Assembly: GCA_964494505.1 (NCBI GenBank)
Contig: CAZBRO010000006.1
Coordinates: 162,349-226,348 of the forward strand
From: CAIYRG01 sp964494505
GTDB taxonomy: Bacteria > Pseudomonadota > Alphaproteobacteria > Micropepsales > Micropepsaceae
Length of the DNA stretch: 64,000 nucleotides
Direction: 5' to 3'
The position numbers were made by a program, and so were the translations under genes. Numbering within the stretch: position 1 is the stretch's first letter; the number at the start of each line of letters is the position of its first letter. The notes under the pieces are model-generated. The model had not been told where the DNA came from and did no database searches. It was given only the letters and a program-made list of their open reading frames with translations. This document shows positions 42,856 to 51,945 of the stretch, piece after piece.

Positions 42856-43617
42856 TCAATAGAGAAATTGCTCCGCGAGGATGCGCTCATCCAGGCTGTG
42901 TCCCAGATCGAACAGCATCGTCATGCTCTTCGTGCGGTCTTCGGCAATTTCCACGGCGGTCACATCACGAACTTCGAAATTGTCGGCGGTCGCGCTCACC
43001 GGACGCTTCTCGGGCTCCAGAATGTCGAATCGTATCTTCGCCTGATGGGGGAGGAGGGCGCCCCGCCAGCGCCGCGGCCGGAACGGACTCAACGGGGTCA
43101 TGGCGAGAAGCGCAGAATCGATGGGAAGTATCGGTCCGTGTGCCGAGAGGCTATAGGCCGTGCTGCCGGCCGGCGTGGAGACCAGAATTCCGTCGCAGAT
43201 CAGCTCTTTCAACCGTTCCTTGCCGTCGAGCACGATCCGCAACTTCGCGGCCTGACGGGTTTCGCGCAATAGCGATACCTCGTTGAAGGCAAGCGCCTCA
43301 GTCACGCCTTGGGCGGCTTCGGCCTTCATCAGCAGAGGATGCACCCGCGCCGGAATCGCCGTCGCCAGCCTTTCGGGAAGGTCCTCCTCGCGGAATTCGT
43401 TCATCAGGAATCCGACCGAGCCGAAATTCATCCCGTAGATCGGAATGCCGCGATCGAGGAAATGGTGCAGCGTATGCAGCATGAAGCCGTCACCCCCGAG
43501 CGCCACGATGTAAGCGGCCGAGTCGGGTCCCGCATCGCCGTAAAGTTCGGTGAGCCTCGACAGGACCGCCTGGGCTTCGGGCGCCTCCGATGCCGCGAAA
43601 TGGATCTTCGGCGCCAT
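42856..43617 (-). CDS. nadK: NAD kinase
   Basis: A 253-residue enzyme that phosphorylates NAD to NADP with ATP or polyphosphate. The GGDG motif is in IVALGGDGFMLHTL, and DGILVSTPAGSTAYSLSAHGPIL is the second signature. Length is typical of alphaproteobacterial NadK. The start is ATG 43617; a longer in-frame extension antisense to moaA is not credible. It is 8 bases after moaA, so they are co-transcribed. Confidence 0.94.
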   Translation of the reverse strand: MAPKIHFAASEAPEAQAVLSRLTELYGDAGPDSAAYIVALGGDGFMLHTLHHFLDRGIPIYGMNFGSVGFLMNEFREEDLPERLATAIPARVHPLLMKAEAAQGVTEALAFNEVSLLRETRQAAKLRIVLDGKERLKELICDGILVSTPAGSTAYSLSAHGPILPIDSALLAMTPLSPFRPRRWRGALLPHQAKIRFDILEPEKRPVSATADNFEVRDVTAVEIAEDRTKSMTMLFDLGHSLDERILAEQFLY

Positions 43618-43625
43618 GGAAAAAC

Positions 43626-44615
43626 TCAGCCGCCGGTCAGCGACATCGGACGGGCGACGGCGGGCCGGTTGTGGCGGCGATCGATGATGAAGTCGTGACC
43701 CTTGGGCTTGCGGCCGATGGCTTCGTCGATGGCGGCATCGAGCACCGCTTCGTCGGGAGAGGCCCGAAGGACCTTGCGCAAATCGGCCGAATCGTCCTGG
43801 CCGAGGCACATATAGAGCATGCCCGTGCAGGTCAGCCGGACGCGGTTGCAGGACTCGCAGAAATTGTGGCTCAAGGGTGTGATGAAGCCCAGGCGTCCGC
43901 CGGTCTCGCGCACCCGCACATAGCGCGCCGGCCCCCCGGTGCGGTCAGGGATCGCGTCCATGGTGAAGCGTTCGGCAAGCTCCGCCTTGACGAGGGAAAG
44001 CGGCAAATATTGTTCGGTGCGGTCGCCGTCGATATCGCCCATCGGCATGGTCTCGATCAGCGTGATGTCCATGCCCAGACCATGGGCCCAGCCGATGAGG
44101 TCGGGGATTTCGTGCTCGTTCACGCCGCGAAGTGCTACGACGTTGATCTTGATCCTGAGCCCGGCTTTTTGCGCGGCCTCGATACCGGCCAGCACCTTGG
44201 GCAAATCGCCCCAGCGGGTAATCTTGCGGAATTTTTCGGGTTCGAGCGTATCGACGGACACGTTCACCCGCTTGACGCCGATTTCGGCGAGTTCGCCCGC
44301 GAAACGTGCAAGCTGGCTGCCATTGGTGGTCAGCGTCAGGTCCTGCAATGCGCCGGTCTTCAGGTGCCGCGCGAGAGAGCGGAACAGGGTCATCACATCG
44401 CGCCGCACCAGCGGCTCGCCCCCGGTCAGCCTGAGCTTATTCACACCCTTGCGGATGAAGGCGCTGCACAGGCGATCGAGTTCTTCGAGCGACAGCACAT
44501 CGGCCTTGGGCAGGAAGGTCATGTGTTCGGGCATGCAATAGACGCAGCGGAAATCGCAGCGGTCGGTGACGGAGACGCGCAGATAGCTGACGGAGCGGCC
44601 GAAGGGATCGATCAT
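43626..44615 (-). CDS. moaA: GTP 3',8-cyclase MoaA
   Basis: A 329-residue radical SAM enzyme that starts molybdenum cofactor synthesis from GTP. The first cluster motif CDFRCVYC has Cys20, Cys24 and Cys27. The second cluster is in CESCNRVRLTCTGMLYMC. The protein ends in the required Gly-Gly (MSLTGG). It starts 48 bases after the stop of the DUF2336 gene and leads to nadK. A molybdenum hydroxylase large subunit, a user of this cofactor, begins 1.3 kb away on the other strand. Confidence 0.96.
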   Translation of the reverse strand: MIDPFGRSVSYLRVSVTDRCDFRCVYCMPEHMTFLPKADVLSLEELDRLCSAFIRKGVNKLRLTGGEPLVRRDVMTLFRSLARHLKTGALQDLTLTTNGSQLARFAGELAEIGVKRVNVSVDTLEPEKFRKITRWGDLPKVLAGIEAAQKAGLRIKINVVALRGVNEHEIPDLIGWAHGLGMDITLIETMPMGDIDGDRTEQYLPLSLVKAELAERFTMDAIPDRTGGPARYVRVRETGGRLGFITPLSHNFCESCNRVRLTCTGMLYMCLGQDDSADLRKVLRASPDEAVLDAAIDEAIGRKPKGHDFIIDRRHNRPAVARPMSLTGG

Positions 44616-44663
44616 AGGCTACATGTAGCAAGCCCGGAGCGATATTTCCAATCGGGACGAACC

Positions 44664-45779
44664 TCAGGCCGCCTGGGTCCTGAGCCTATCCAGCGCTTCG
44701 GTCTTGGGAACTTGGCTGAAGATGGCTCCGATTTGGCTCTTGTCCGTATCGGAAAGCTCAGCGACCACGCGTCTGTGATGGCGGGAAAGGTTGAAAACGG
44801 TCTGGAAGACCGAGCGGTCGATACCCGCCGCGCGGCAAGCGAGCGCTACCGTCTGGGGGTTTTCCCCGTAAAGGGCCTTGCGCATGGTCTCGACCTTCAT
44901 GCCAAGAAGGGCGGCGAAGCCCTCCTCGAACAGCTCCATCTGGCCCTGGTGGAGCACGCGGATCAGGAACGAGGCCCTAAGCTGACCCGAAGCCTTGAGC
45001 TTGTCGACGAGCTTCTTTGCGTTGGCGCTGCCGCATTCCGGCGCATCGGCCTTGAGCGGGGTGGATGCCTCCTCGACGGCCGTTCGAAGCGATTGCGCGG
45101 CAGCGGGATAGCGGGCCGCGAGCGCGGTTTTCAGCGCGGCGGACACCCAGATATAGAGGCGCTGGGCCAGTTCGGGGGGCAGGTCGGCGCGTTCGACCAG
45201 CGGCTCCTGCAGGCGGTGCAGCTCGCGCGCCCGTTCGCCGATATATTCAAAGGCCAGAGGGCCGATCCGAGCCGTCTTGTTGCGCAAGAGCAGGATGAGG
45301 GCGTTCTCGCAAGCGTATTTCGCCAAGGCCGCGCTGACGCTTTCGCCGATGGCCGGCCGGTCGGCAATGGCGGCCTGATGATCGTCGCTGCCATGTTCGA
45401 CCAGACGTGCTAGGTCGGAATCGGTGAGAACGGGACTGCGGGCGAGGATGAGCCGGGCGACCTCGATGCGGTCGTCGGCAAGAAGCAGGATGAGGTCGTG
45501 GGGTGCGTGGGCGTCGTCCGCCAACCGCTCCGCCAGGCGGATGCGGATGGCCATTTCCACATCCTTGGACAGGCGCTTCAGGATGTCGGCTGCGAGATGG
45601 CGCTCGTGGTCGGCAAAAGCGCCCTTTTGGTGTTCGAAGAGGGTGGCGACGGCAAGAAAAATTTCGTCGAAGCGGCTGTTGGCCTGCGCGGCACTGTCCG
45701 CTTGCTGCGGCAATTCGGTCGCTTTGCTTTGGCCTACTGCCACGAAATATAGCCCCGTCCGGCGAACCTTTGTCGCCAA
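44664..45779 (-). CDS. DUF2336 domain protein
   Basis: A 371-residue all-helical protein of DUF2336, found mainly in alphaproteobacteria. The repeats AIRIRLAERLADDAHAPHDLILLLADD and DIEVARLILARSP resemble HEAT-like helices. There is no signal peptide or membrane span. Function is unknown; it may be a cytoplasmic scaffold or regulator. A perfect TTAA-N7-TTAA box lies 26 bases upstream of its start, so expression is probably under CtrA. It may be the first gene of a unit with moaA and nadK (48-base and 8-base gaps). The start at 45779 gives a basic MATKVRRTG N-terminus; a later start is possible. Confidence 0.83.
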   Translation of the reverse strand: MATKVRRTGLYFVAVGQSKATELPQQADSAAQANSRFDEIFLAVATLFEHQKGAFADHERHLAADILKRLSKDVEMAIRIRLAERLADDAHAPHDLILLLADDRIEVARLILARSPVLTDSDLARLVEHGSDDHQAAIADRPAIGESVSAALAKYACENALILLLRNKTARIGPLAFEYIGERARELHRLQEPLVERADLPPELAQRLYIWVSAALKTALAARYPAAAQSLRTAVEEASTPLKADAPECGSANAKKLVDKLKASGQLRASFLIRVLHQGQMELFEEGFAALLGMKVETMRKALYGENPQTVALACRAAGIDRSVFQTVFNLSRHHRRVVAELSDTDKSQIGAIFSQVPKTEALDRLRTQAA

Positions 45780-45804
45780 TTCCAGGAACCCTAACCCGCG
45801 GCTA

Positions 45805-45819
45805 TTAACATGATATTAA
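45805..45819 (-). promoter_or_regulatory. CtrA-binding box, perfect TTAA-N7-TTAA
   Basis: TTAA at 45805-45808, CATGATA, then TTAA at 45816-45819. This is the full CtrA recognition pattern of Caulobacter and relatives. It lies 26 bases upstream of the minus-strand DUF2336 start and 91 before the plus-strand large-subunit gene. Its closeness to the DUF2336 start points to that gene as the target. The box is nearly palindromic, so strand assignment is by position only. Confidence 0.7.
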
Positions 45820-45909
45820 ACCGACGGAAAAAGTGTGATGGGATTGCGGGTTAACGCCCCACTCGCGCGATAGGACGTGTACGGATGGGTACGAAAGGAG
45901 TACGCCGCG

Positions 45910-48210
45910 ATGAAATTCGGGATCGGCCAGCCAGTGCGGCGCAAGGAAGATGTCCGTCTTGTGACAGGCCGGGGACGTTACCTCGACGATATTCAGCCTA
46001 CGGATTGCACCTATGCCTATTTCGTCCGTACCCCCCATGCGCATGCGATTATCCGCAGCATCGATGCCTCTCCGGCGCGCGAGGCGCCCGGGGTCATCGG
46101 TGTACTGACGGCTTCGGACCTCCCGGACACCGGTTATGTGCCGGTCAGGGGGCCCTTCGACAGCCGCGACGGCTCGGCCATGAAGCAATCGCGCAAGATG
46201 CTGCTTCCGGCGGATAAAGTGCGCTTCTCGGGGGAGGCGGTGGCGGTGATCGTGGCCGACACTCCGGCGCACGCCAAGGACGCCGCCGACCTGGTGGCTG
46301 TGGATTACGAGCCTCTGGGCGCGGCCGGCACCCTCGATGCCGCGCCGGATGCACCGGCCATCTGGGACGATGCGCCGGGCAATCTCGTCTTCGATTGGGC
46401 CGATGGCGACGAAGCCGCCTCAGCCTTGGCCTTCGCCAGAGCTGCCAAGACCGTTTCGGTCGAACTGGTGCAAAATCGCCTCGCGCCGAGCCCCATGGAG
46501 CCCCGCGGCGCGATCGGCCTCTACGATCCGGGTACGGACCACTACACGCTTTACACCTCCACCCAGGGTTCTTCGGGCATCCGCGACAAGATCGCCTTGT
46601 CGATGCTCAAGATTGCGCCCGATAAATTGCGCGTCGTCACGCCCGATGTCGGCGGCGGCTTCGGACTGAAGAACTCGGCCGCCGTCGAACAGGCGCTCGT
46701 GCTGATCGCGGCCAAGGCGTTCGGCCGGCCCGTGAAATGGGTGGGCGAACGCATGGAGGCGTTCCTGGGTGACGGCCACGCTCGCGACGTGACGATGAAG
46801 GGCGAGCTCGCCCTCGACAAGGACGCCCGCATTCTCGCGCTCAAAGTCGACAGCCGCGCCAATATGGGGGCCTACATGACCCATGTCGGCCCCCATATCC
46901 CGACCACAGGCCTGCGCGTGATGGGCAGCGTCTATCGCGTGCCGGCGGTTCATGCCCGCGTGCGCGGTTATTTCACGAATACCAGCACGGTTACATCCTA
47001 TCGTGGCGCAGGCAGGCCCGAAGCGATCTACATCACCGAGCGGTTGATGGATCAGGCCGCTTCCGCCTTCGGAATCGATGGGCTGGAAATCCGGCGGCGG
47101 AATTTGATCCGTCAGGAGGAGTTGCCCTATCGCAACTGGAAGGGCCTTTCGATCGATTCCGGCGATTTCCTCGCCAATCTCGACGAGGCGGCACGGCGGG
47201 CGGATTGGAACGGATTCCCGGCGCGGCGGGCGGCGTCCGCGGCAAAGGGCAAGAGACGGGGCCGCGGCGTTTCCTATTATTTCGAAGCCTCTGGCGGGCC
47301 GCCGGGGATAGAGCCCTCCAAGATTCGCTTCACCGAAAACGGCGCGGTGGAAGTCTATCTCGCCACGCAATCGAACGGGCAGGGGCACGAGACGACCTTC
47401 GCGCAGCTTGTATCCGACCGGCTCGGCGTGCCGTTCGAATCCGTGATCGTGCGCCAGGGCGATACCGATGACGGCATGGCGGGCGGCGGCACGGTCGGCT
47501 CGCGCTCGCTGCAGACGTCCGGCAATGCGATCGCGCTGGCGATGGAAAGCGTCATCGAGAAAGGCAAGGCCGCGGCCGGTCAGGTACTGCAAGCCGGCGG
47601 CGCGGAGGTTGATTTCGAAGTGGCCGAAGGCACGGGCCAATTCTTCGTCATCGGCACGTCGCGCAAGATTTCGGTCACCGAGCTTGCCGTAACCCTCAAA
47701 CGCGAAAAGCTGCCCGGATTCGAGAACGGCCTCGACGAGCAAGCCGGATTCGAATCCCCGCCGACCTTTCCGAACGGTTGTCACATCTGCGAGTTGGAAG
47801 TCGATCCGGAAACCGGCACCGTCGCCATCGACCGCTATACAATCGTCGATGACGTTGGCCGCGTCATCAATCCGCTGATCGTGGACGGCCAGATCCACGG
47901 CGGCGTCGCGCAAGGCTTAGGTCAGGCGCTGATGGAGAATTGCGTCTACGACCCGGATTCGGGCCAGCTGATGACGGCGACCTTCGTCGATTACGTGATG
48001 CCGCGCGCCGACAACATGCCTGATCTCGACATTTCCTATAACGAGATTCTCTGCAAGACCAATCCGCTGGGGGCAAAGGGCGCGGGCGAAGCGGGCACCA
48101 TCGGTGCGCTGCCAGCCATCATCGGCGCGGTTTCGGATGCGATCGGGGTTGCGCATATCGACATGCCGGCGACACCGGAAAAGATCTGGCGGGCGCTCAG
48201 CGCGGCGTAA
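45910..48210 (+). CDS. Molybdenum hydroxylase large subunit (CoxL/XdhB family)
   Basis: A 766-residue molybdopterin protein of the xanthine dehydrogenase / CO dehydrogenase large-subunit family. The N-terminus (KFGIGQPVRRKEDVRLVTGRGRY) is typical of the family. The active-site loop reads SYRGAGR near residue 362, like form II CoxL-type proteins (AYRGAGR) and unlike true CO dehydrogenase (AYxCSFR). The catalytic Glu is in GAKGAGEAGTIG near 720. The substrate is unknown; an aldehyde or heterocycle is likelier than CO. ATG 45910 has GAAAGGAG upstream. Neither the FAD nor the iron-sulphur subunit is in the window, so it stands alone; moaA is divergent nearby. Confidence 0.85.
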   Translation: MKFGIGQPVRRKEDVRLVTGRGRYLDDIQPTDCTYAYFVRTPHAHAIIRSIDASPAREAPGVIGVLTASDLPDTGYVPVRGPFDSRDGSAMKQSRKMLLPADKVRFSGEAVAVIVADTPAHAKDAADLVAVDYEPLGAAGTLDAAPDAPAIWDDAPGNLVFDWADGDEAASALAFARAAKTVSVELVQNRLAPSPMEPRGAIGLYDPGTDHYTLYTSTQGSSGIRDKIALSMLKIAPDKLRVVTPDVGGGFGLKNSAAVEQALVLIAAKAFGRPVKWVGERMEAFLGDGHARDVTMKGELALDKDARILALKVDSRANMGAYMTHVGPHIPTTGLRVMGSVYRVPAVHARVRGYFTNTSTVTSYRGAGRPEAIYITERLMDQAASAFGIDGLEIRRRNLIRQEELPYRNWKGLSIDSGDFLANLDEAARRADWNGFPARRAASAAKGKRRGRGVSYYFEASGGPPGIEPSKIRFTENGAVEVYLATQSNGQGHETTFAQLVSDRLGVPFESVIVRQGDTDDGMAGGGTVGSRSLQTSGNAIALAMESVIEKGKAAAGQVLQAGGAEVDFEVAEGTGQFFVIGTSRKISVTELAVTLKREKLPGFENGLDEQAGFESPPTFPNGCHICELEVDPETGTVAIDRYTIVDDVGRVINPLIVDGQIHGGVAQGLGQALMENCVYDPDSGQLMTATFVDYVMPRADNMPDLDISYNEILCKTNPLGAKGAGEAGTIGALPAIIGAVSDAIGVAHIDMPATPEKIWRALSAA

Positions 48211-48807
48211 TCAATATTTGTAATTGAAGCCAAGCACGAGGCGGTGGCGGTCGATCTCCAATTTCGTCGGGATACCGGCGAGCGCGAAATTCGGCTTCGA
48301 TCCCATGGTCCAACGATATTCCAGGCTGCCGATCAATTTCTGCGTGAAGCCGAGACTGACCCCGCCATGCAACTGATAGTCCGCGGTCCAATCGCTGCCC
48401 GCGATACCGAGCATTCGCGCATTGAGATCGGTGAACCCGAACCCCGCACCGAGATATGGCTTGATGTGCCAATCTCCGTTGGTGAATTCATAGAGCCCCT
48501 TCAGCGCCACACGGGAGGTGTTGAGATTTCCCGTCAGCGGAAGCAGGCGAGGATCGGCTGGCTCGCTGAGCGAACCCACCCCTTCGACCTCCGTCTTGAA
48601 CCCGTTGCCGAGATCGAATCCGTACACGGCGCCATAGGATTTGCCGTTGCCGATAGGTGCCGGCTGGAAGAGCGCACTCGCTTGGCTCGGAAGTGGGTCG
48701 AGGAAATTGAGGCCGCCTCCGACGGCGGCGTTGGGTCCGTCCGCCTCCGCGAACGCGCTACCGGTCACGAACGCCAACGCGGCGCCGTTTAGCACCATTC
48801 TCCACAT
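48211..48807 (-). CDS. Outer-membrane beta-barrel protein (OmpA/OmpW-like)
   Basis: A 198-residue protein. A signal peptide (MVLNGAALAFVTGSAFA) is followed by alternating strands typical of an 8-stranded barrel (YGAVYGFDLGNGFKTEVEG, HIKPYLGAGFGFTDLNAR, LIGSLEYRWTMGSK). It ends in FNYKY, an aromatic C-terminus used for outer membrane assembly. The exact ligand or role is unknown. Its stop abuts that of the large-subunit gene. ATG 48807. Confidence 0.85.
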   Translation of the reverse strand: MWRMVLNGAALAFVTGSAFAEADGPNAAVGGGLNFLDPLPSQASALFQPAPIGNGKSYGAVYGFDLGNGFKTEVEGVGSLSEPADPRLLPLTGNLNTSRVALKGLYEFTNGDWHIKPYLGAGFGFTDLNARMLGIAGSDWTADYQLHGGVSLGFTQKLIGSLEYRWTMGSKPNFALAGIPTKLEIDRHRLVLGFNYKY

Positions 48808-48921
48808 GGGGTGTTTCCGTCAGGGCGGCGTTTTGTCGCGCCGTCCGTTACAAAAACGCGCAAACGGCCAAGGAGTTTGAAACAAACACCGCCGGAAGCG
48901 AAAAGATTGTAATCGGGAGAT

Positions 48922-50505
48922 TTATTCGCGTACGGATGATATTGGAGTCTCGGCCGTCGCGGCCACCGTCTTTGCGACACTCACATAATCCGTCTTGCCC
49001 GTGCCCAGGACAGGAATCTCCACAACCGGGATAACGCGCTTCGGCGCGGCAAGTTCCGGCACGCCGTGATTGCGGATCCAGACCAGCAGGTCGTTGCGCT
49101 GGGCTTCGGCATTGGTGGTGACCAGCACGATGATTTCGCCTTTGCGTCCGTCGGGTAGGGCGATGGCCGCATGCGCATAATCGGGCCATAGTGCGGATGC
49201 GCAATTCTCCACCACCGTCAGTGAAACGGTTTCGCCACCGATCTTGGCGAAACGCTTCAGCCTTCCGCGGATGGCGATGTATCCGTCCTCGTCGATGGAG
49301 ACGACATCGCCGGTGTCGTGCCATCCGTCCGCCGGGGGGACGATTCCGCCCGGCCGGCGGGGATCGATGTAGCCGAGCATCACGTTCGGCCCCTTCACCA
49401 GCAGGCGGCCCGCATCCTTGATCCCTTCCACCGGTTCGATCCGCGACTGGATTCCCTGGACCGGATGGCCGACCGTGCCGGCCCGGTTCGCGCCCGGCCG
49501 ATTGGCGGAGATGACGGGGGAGGCTTCCGTGACGCCATAGCCCTCGATCAGCTCGACATCGTATTTGCGCTTCACCATCTGGCGCGTTTCGTCGCGGAGC
49601 CGTTCGGCGCCGCACACTGCGAGCCTCAGACTCGATAAATCGCCCTCAGCCGAAGCGCGCAGATATTGCGACATGAAGGTATCGGTCGCGAGCAGGATGG
49701 TCGCCCGATGTGCCCTGATGCGCCGCACGATCTCGTGGGGCTGGCGCGGGGTCGGATGCAGCACCGCCTTGACCCCGAGATAGATCGGCATCAGCGCACC
49801 GACGGTCAGCCCGAAGGAGTGAAACGCGGGGAGCGGGTTGAACAGGACATCGCTCCGGTGGAACGCGATATGGGCGCGCACCTGCTCGACATTGGCGAGA
49901 ATATTGGCGTGGGAGAGCACCACGCCCTTGGGCTCACCCTCGGTGCCGGAAGTGAAAAGGATCGCGGCCGGCGAATCCGGGGAACTCAGCGCCGTAACCG
50001 CGCGCGGGAGGAACGAGCCGATTGCGGCCGCGGCCTTGTTCCGGATGGAGAGGCGGTCGCGTACCTCTTCCAGATAGATCAGCTCTGCCGCCGCTTTCAG
50101 CTCGGCCTCCAGGGCCTCGAACTTCCCCAATGCGATGAAGCGGCGCGCGGTAACGATGCGGGAAATCTTCGCCGCTTTCAGCGCGGCCAGGAGGTTCTGA
50201 GTCCCGGCCGTAAAGTTCAGCATCGCTGGCACGCGGCCAAAGGCGGAGAGCGCAAACACGCTGATGACCGCACCGATTCCGGTCGGAAGCAGCACGCCCA
50301 CCGCTTCGCCCTTGTGGGTGCCTCGCTTCAGCGCGTGGCCGAGCGCGAGCGCAGCCCGCTGAAGTCCGGTATAGGTCAGCTCCCGCTCGTCGCCGTCGAC
50401 CACAATGGCGGTCCCACCGCCATGAATGCGCGCGGCATCCGTCAGCGCGCAGAACAGCGTGCGTCTGGCCCGCTCAGGCTCATAGGCGGGGGGAAGGGTG
50501 TCCAC
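48922..50505 (-). CDS. AMP-dependent acyl-ACP/acyl-CoA ligase
   Basis: A 527-residue adenylate-forming enzyme. The ATP loop is ILFTSGTEGEPKGVVLSH; GYGVTEASPVIS and the DGWHDTGDVVSIDEDGYIAIRGR hinge follow; the C-terminal catalytic Lys is in PVLGTGKTDY. Motifs such as NPLPAFHSFGLTVG and LIEGYGVTEASP match the ligase half of Aas, the acyl-ACP synthetase that works in lysophospholipid re-acylation. The transferase half is missing. Another fatty-acid ligase is possible. ATG 50505. Confidence 0.85.
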   Translation of the reverse strand: MDTLPPAYEPERARRTLFCALTDAARIHGGGTAIVVDGDERELTYTGLQRAALALGHALKRGTHKGEAVGVLLPTGIGAVISVFALSAFGRVPAMLNFTAGTQNLLAALKAAKISRIVTARRFIALGKFEALEAELKAAAELIYLEEVRDRLSIRNKAAAAIGSFLPRAVTALSSPDSPAAILFTSGTEGEPKGVVLSHANILANVEQVRAHIAFHRSDVLFNPLPAFHSFGLTVGALMPIYLGVKAVLHPTPRQPHEIVRRIRAHRATILLATDTFMSQYLRASAEGDLSSLRLAVCGAERLRDETRQMVKRKYDVELIEGYGVTEASPVISANRPGANRAGTVGHPVQGIQSRIEPVEGIKDAGRLLVKGPNVMLGYIDPRRPGGIVPPADGWHDTGDVVSIDEDGYIAIRGRLKRFAKIGGETVSLTVVENCASALWPDYAHAAIALPDGRKGEIIVLVTTNAEAQRNDLLVWIRNHGVPELAAPKRVIPVVEIPVLGTGKTDYVSVAKTVAATAETPISSVRE

Positions 50506-50577
50506 GGGGCTGCGTCCGTTCGTCCGATGCGGCCAGCACGCTAGCGCAGGCCAAGGGCGGTAAGAAAGCTGAGCCTC

Positions 50578-51678
50578 TTATGGCAGGACCTGCATCACGC
50601 TCTTGACCGGGGTGGAAACGGACGCGACCGAAAATCCCACCCGCCCAATCACCAGCCCGTCCGGCGTCTCGATATCGACGCGCCAGCGTCCCGGCCGCGG
50701 CGCTGCCTTGCTGGAAATCCCGCGATACCCCCCGTCGCGCCCCCCCATGATCGGGAATGTCACCTTCGCCTCGGTATGCCAGGCGCTCGCCGCATCGTCG
50801 TAACGCTGCCAGACGTGGACGATATCGGTCTTGAGCTGGATGGGCGCGAAGACCGCACTGTAGAGGTAAAGAGGCTCTCCGCGTGTCACGTGGAGAACCG
50901 GGTTGATCCAGGTGCTGCCATACCAGGCGCTGGGCTCGGCGGTGCCCTGCCAGACAGGTCCGCTCCGGTCCACGCCATGGAAAACCCCAGCATTGGAGAG
51001 CGCCAACGGCAAAGGCGGCAGGACGTTCGTGAAATAGAACAGGTTAAGGCAGGCATAGACGCCGAGCGCCCCGCCGATGATCCCGCGCCAAGCCTTCCGC
51101 ATGCGCTGCGGTCCGATCGCCGAGAGCACGCCCAGTATGACCACGAATGCAACCACCGCGAGGCTGCCGCTCAGCAGGAAGGTGCGCCGCCCCATGCTGC
51201 GCGTCACCACGGGCACCACGAAAATCGCGTAGGAGAAGAGGGCCAGGAAGAGCAGCGTGCAGGTGAAGGCAAGCCGGGAGTGATATTTCCGGAACACCTC
51301 GTTGCCCACCAGCATGGCGGCCAGCACGATCAGGAACGGCCAGGACGCCGCGATCACGGCGCTTCGGCCGTAGAACACCAGGAACGCGCTCCAGAGCCCG
51401 CCGAGAGCGAATTGGGTGGCAAACACCAGCAGCGGATGCAGCCTGAGCCAGATTCCCTCAAGCTCATCCTCAAACGATTCCAGGAAATGCACCGTCACGA
51501 TGGTGGCGATCGCGAGCACCATGTAGGCGAACAGCACGAACTGGGTCGCGGGGTGATCCACCCGCCCGAAGAAATAATTGTCGAAGCCGAAACCCGTGAC
51601 CATGGCGATGGCGGACAGGGGGCGCTCATAGCGTCTGAGCGCCGCAATAGGTAAGGCCATCGCCGAATCCAGATACAC
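50578..51678 (-). CDS. DUF2914 membrane protein
   Basis: A 366-residue integral membrane protein with about seven spans in residues 15-240, for example WPFLIVLAAMLVGNEVF and LAFTCTLLFLALFSYAIFVVP. The C-terminal DUF2914 domain (about 300-366) has the typical PRPGRWRVDIETPDGLVIGRVGFSV pattern, a short beta domain outside the membrane. Function unknown. The start is a GTG with GGGGA upstream; an ATG six codons later is equally possible. It is 73 bases upstream, in transcription, of the ligase gene on the same strand. Confidence 0.8.
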   Translation of the reverse strand: MYLDSAMALPIAALRRYERPLSAIAMVTGFGFDNYFFGRVDHPATQFVLFAYMVLAIATIVTVHFLESFEDELEGIWLRLHPLLVFATQFALGGLWSAFLVFYGRSAVIAASWPFLIVLAAMLVGNEVFRKYHSRLAFTCTLLFLALFSYAIFVVPVVTRSMGRRTFLLSGSLAVVAFVVILGVLSAIGPQRMRKAWRGIIGGALGVYACLNLFYFTNVLPPLPLALSNAGVFHGVDRSGPVWQGTAEPSAWYGSTWINPVLHVTRGEPLYLYSAVFAPIQLKTDIVHVWQRYDDAASAWHTEAKVTFPIMGGRDGGYRGISSKAAPRPGRWRVDIETPDGLVIGRVGFSVASVSTPVKSVMQVLP

Positions 51679-51912
51679 CGAAGTCCCCGAGACAGTGCCG
51701 ATGAAGGTCCCATATCCGTGAACAATGGAAATATTATGTTCCGGTAATGTCGGCGTCTTTCATGAATTCATTGCAGAACTGACATCAGAGCGTCATGCCC
51801 TCACGGAAGTTTGCAATCGCGGGTAGCAAGACGCATCCCGCGTCGAAGAGATGCCGAGGGGCGACGCATTGTGGGGATGCGCCTTCCACTTTCATTGACC
51901 AATTGGAAAAAA

Positions 51913-51934
51913 CGCCGCGGCCCCTGCCGCGGCG
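51913..51934 (+). promoter_or_regulatory. GC-rich hairpin in the TonB receptor 5' leader
   Basis: CGCCGCGG (51913-51920) pairs perfectly with CCGCGGCG (51927-51934), loop CCCCTG. It lies 12 bases before the receptor ATG and just upstream of the GGGG ribosome site, so it can affect translation. The 5' side is preceded by an A-run (GGAAAAAA). Confidence 0.65.
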
Positions 51935-51945
51935 CCGGGGATATT

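Noticed and set aside
43590..45413. Plus-strand open frame of 607 codons
   Set aside because: Antisense to moaA and the DUF2336 gene, both clearly real.
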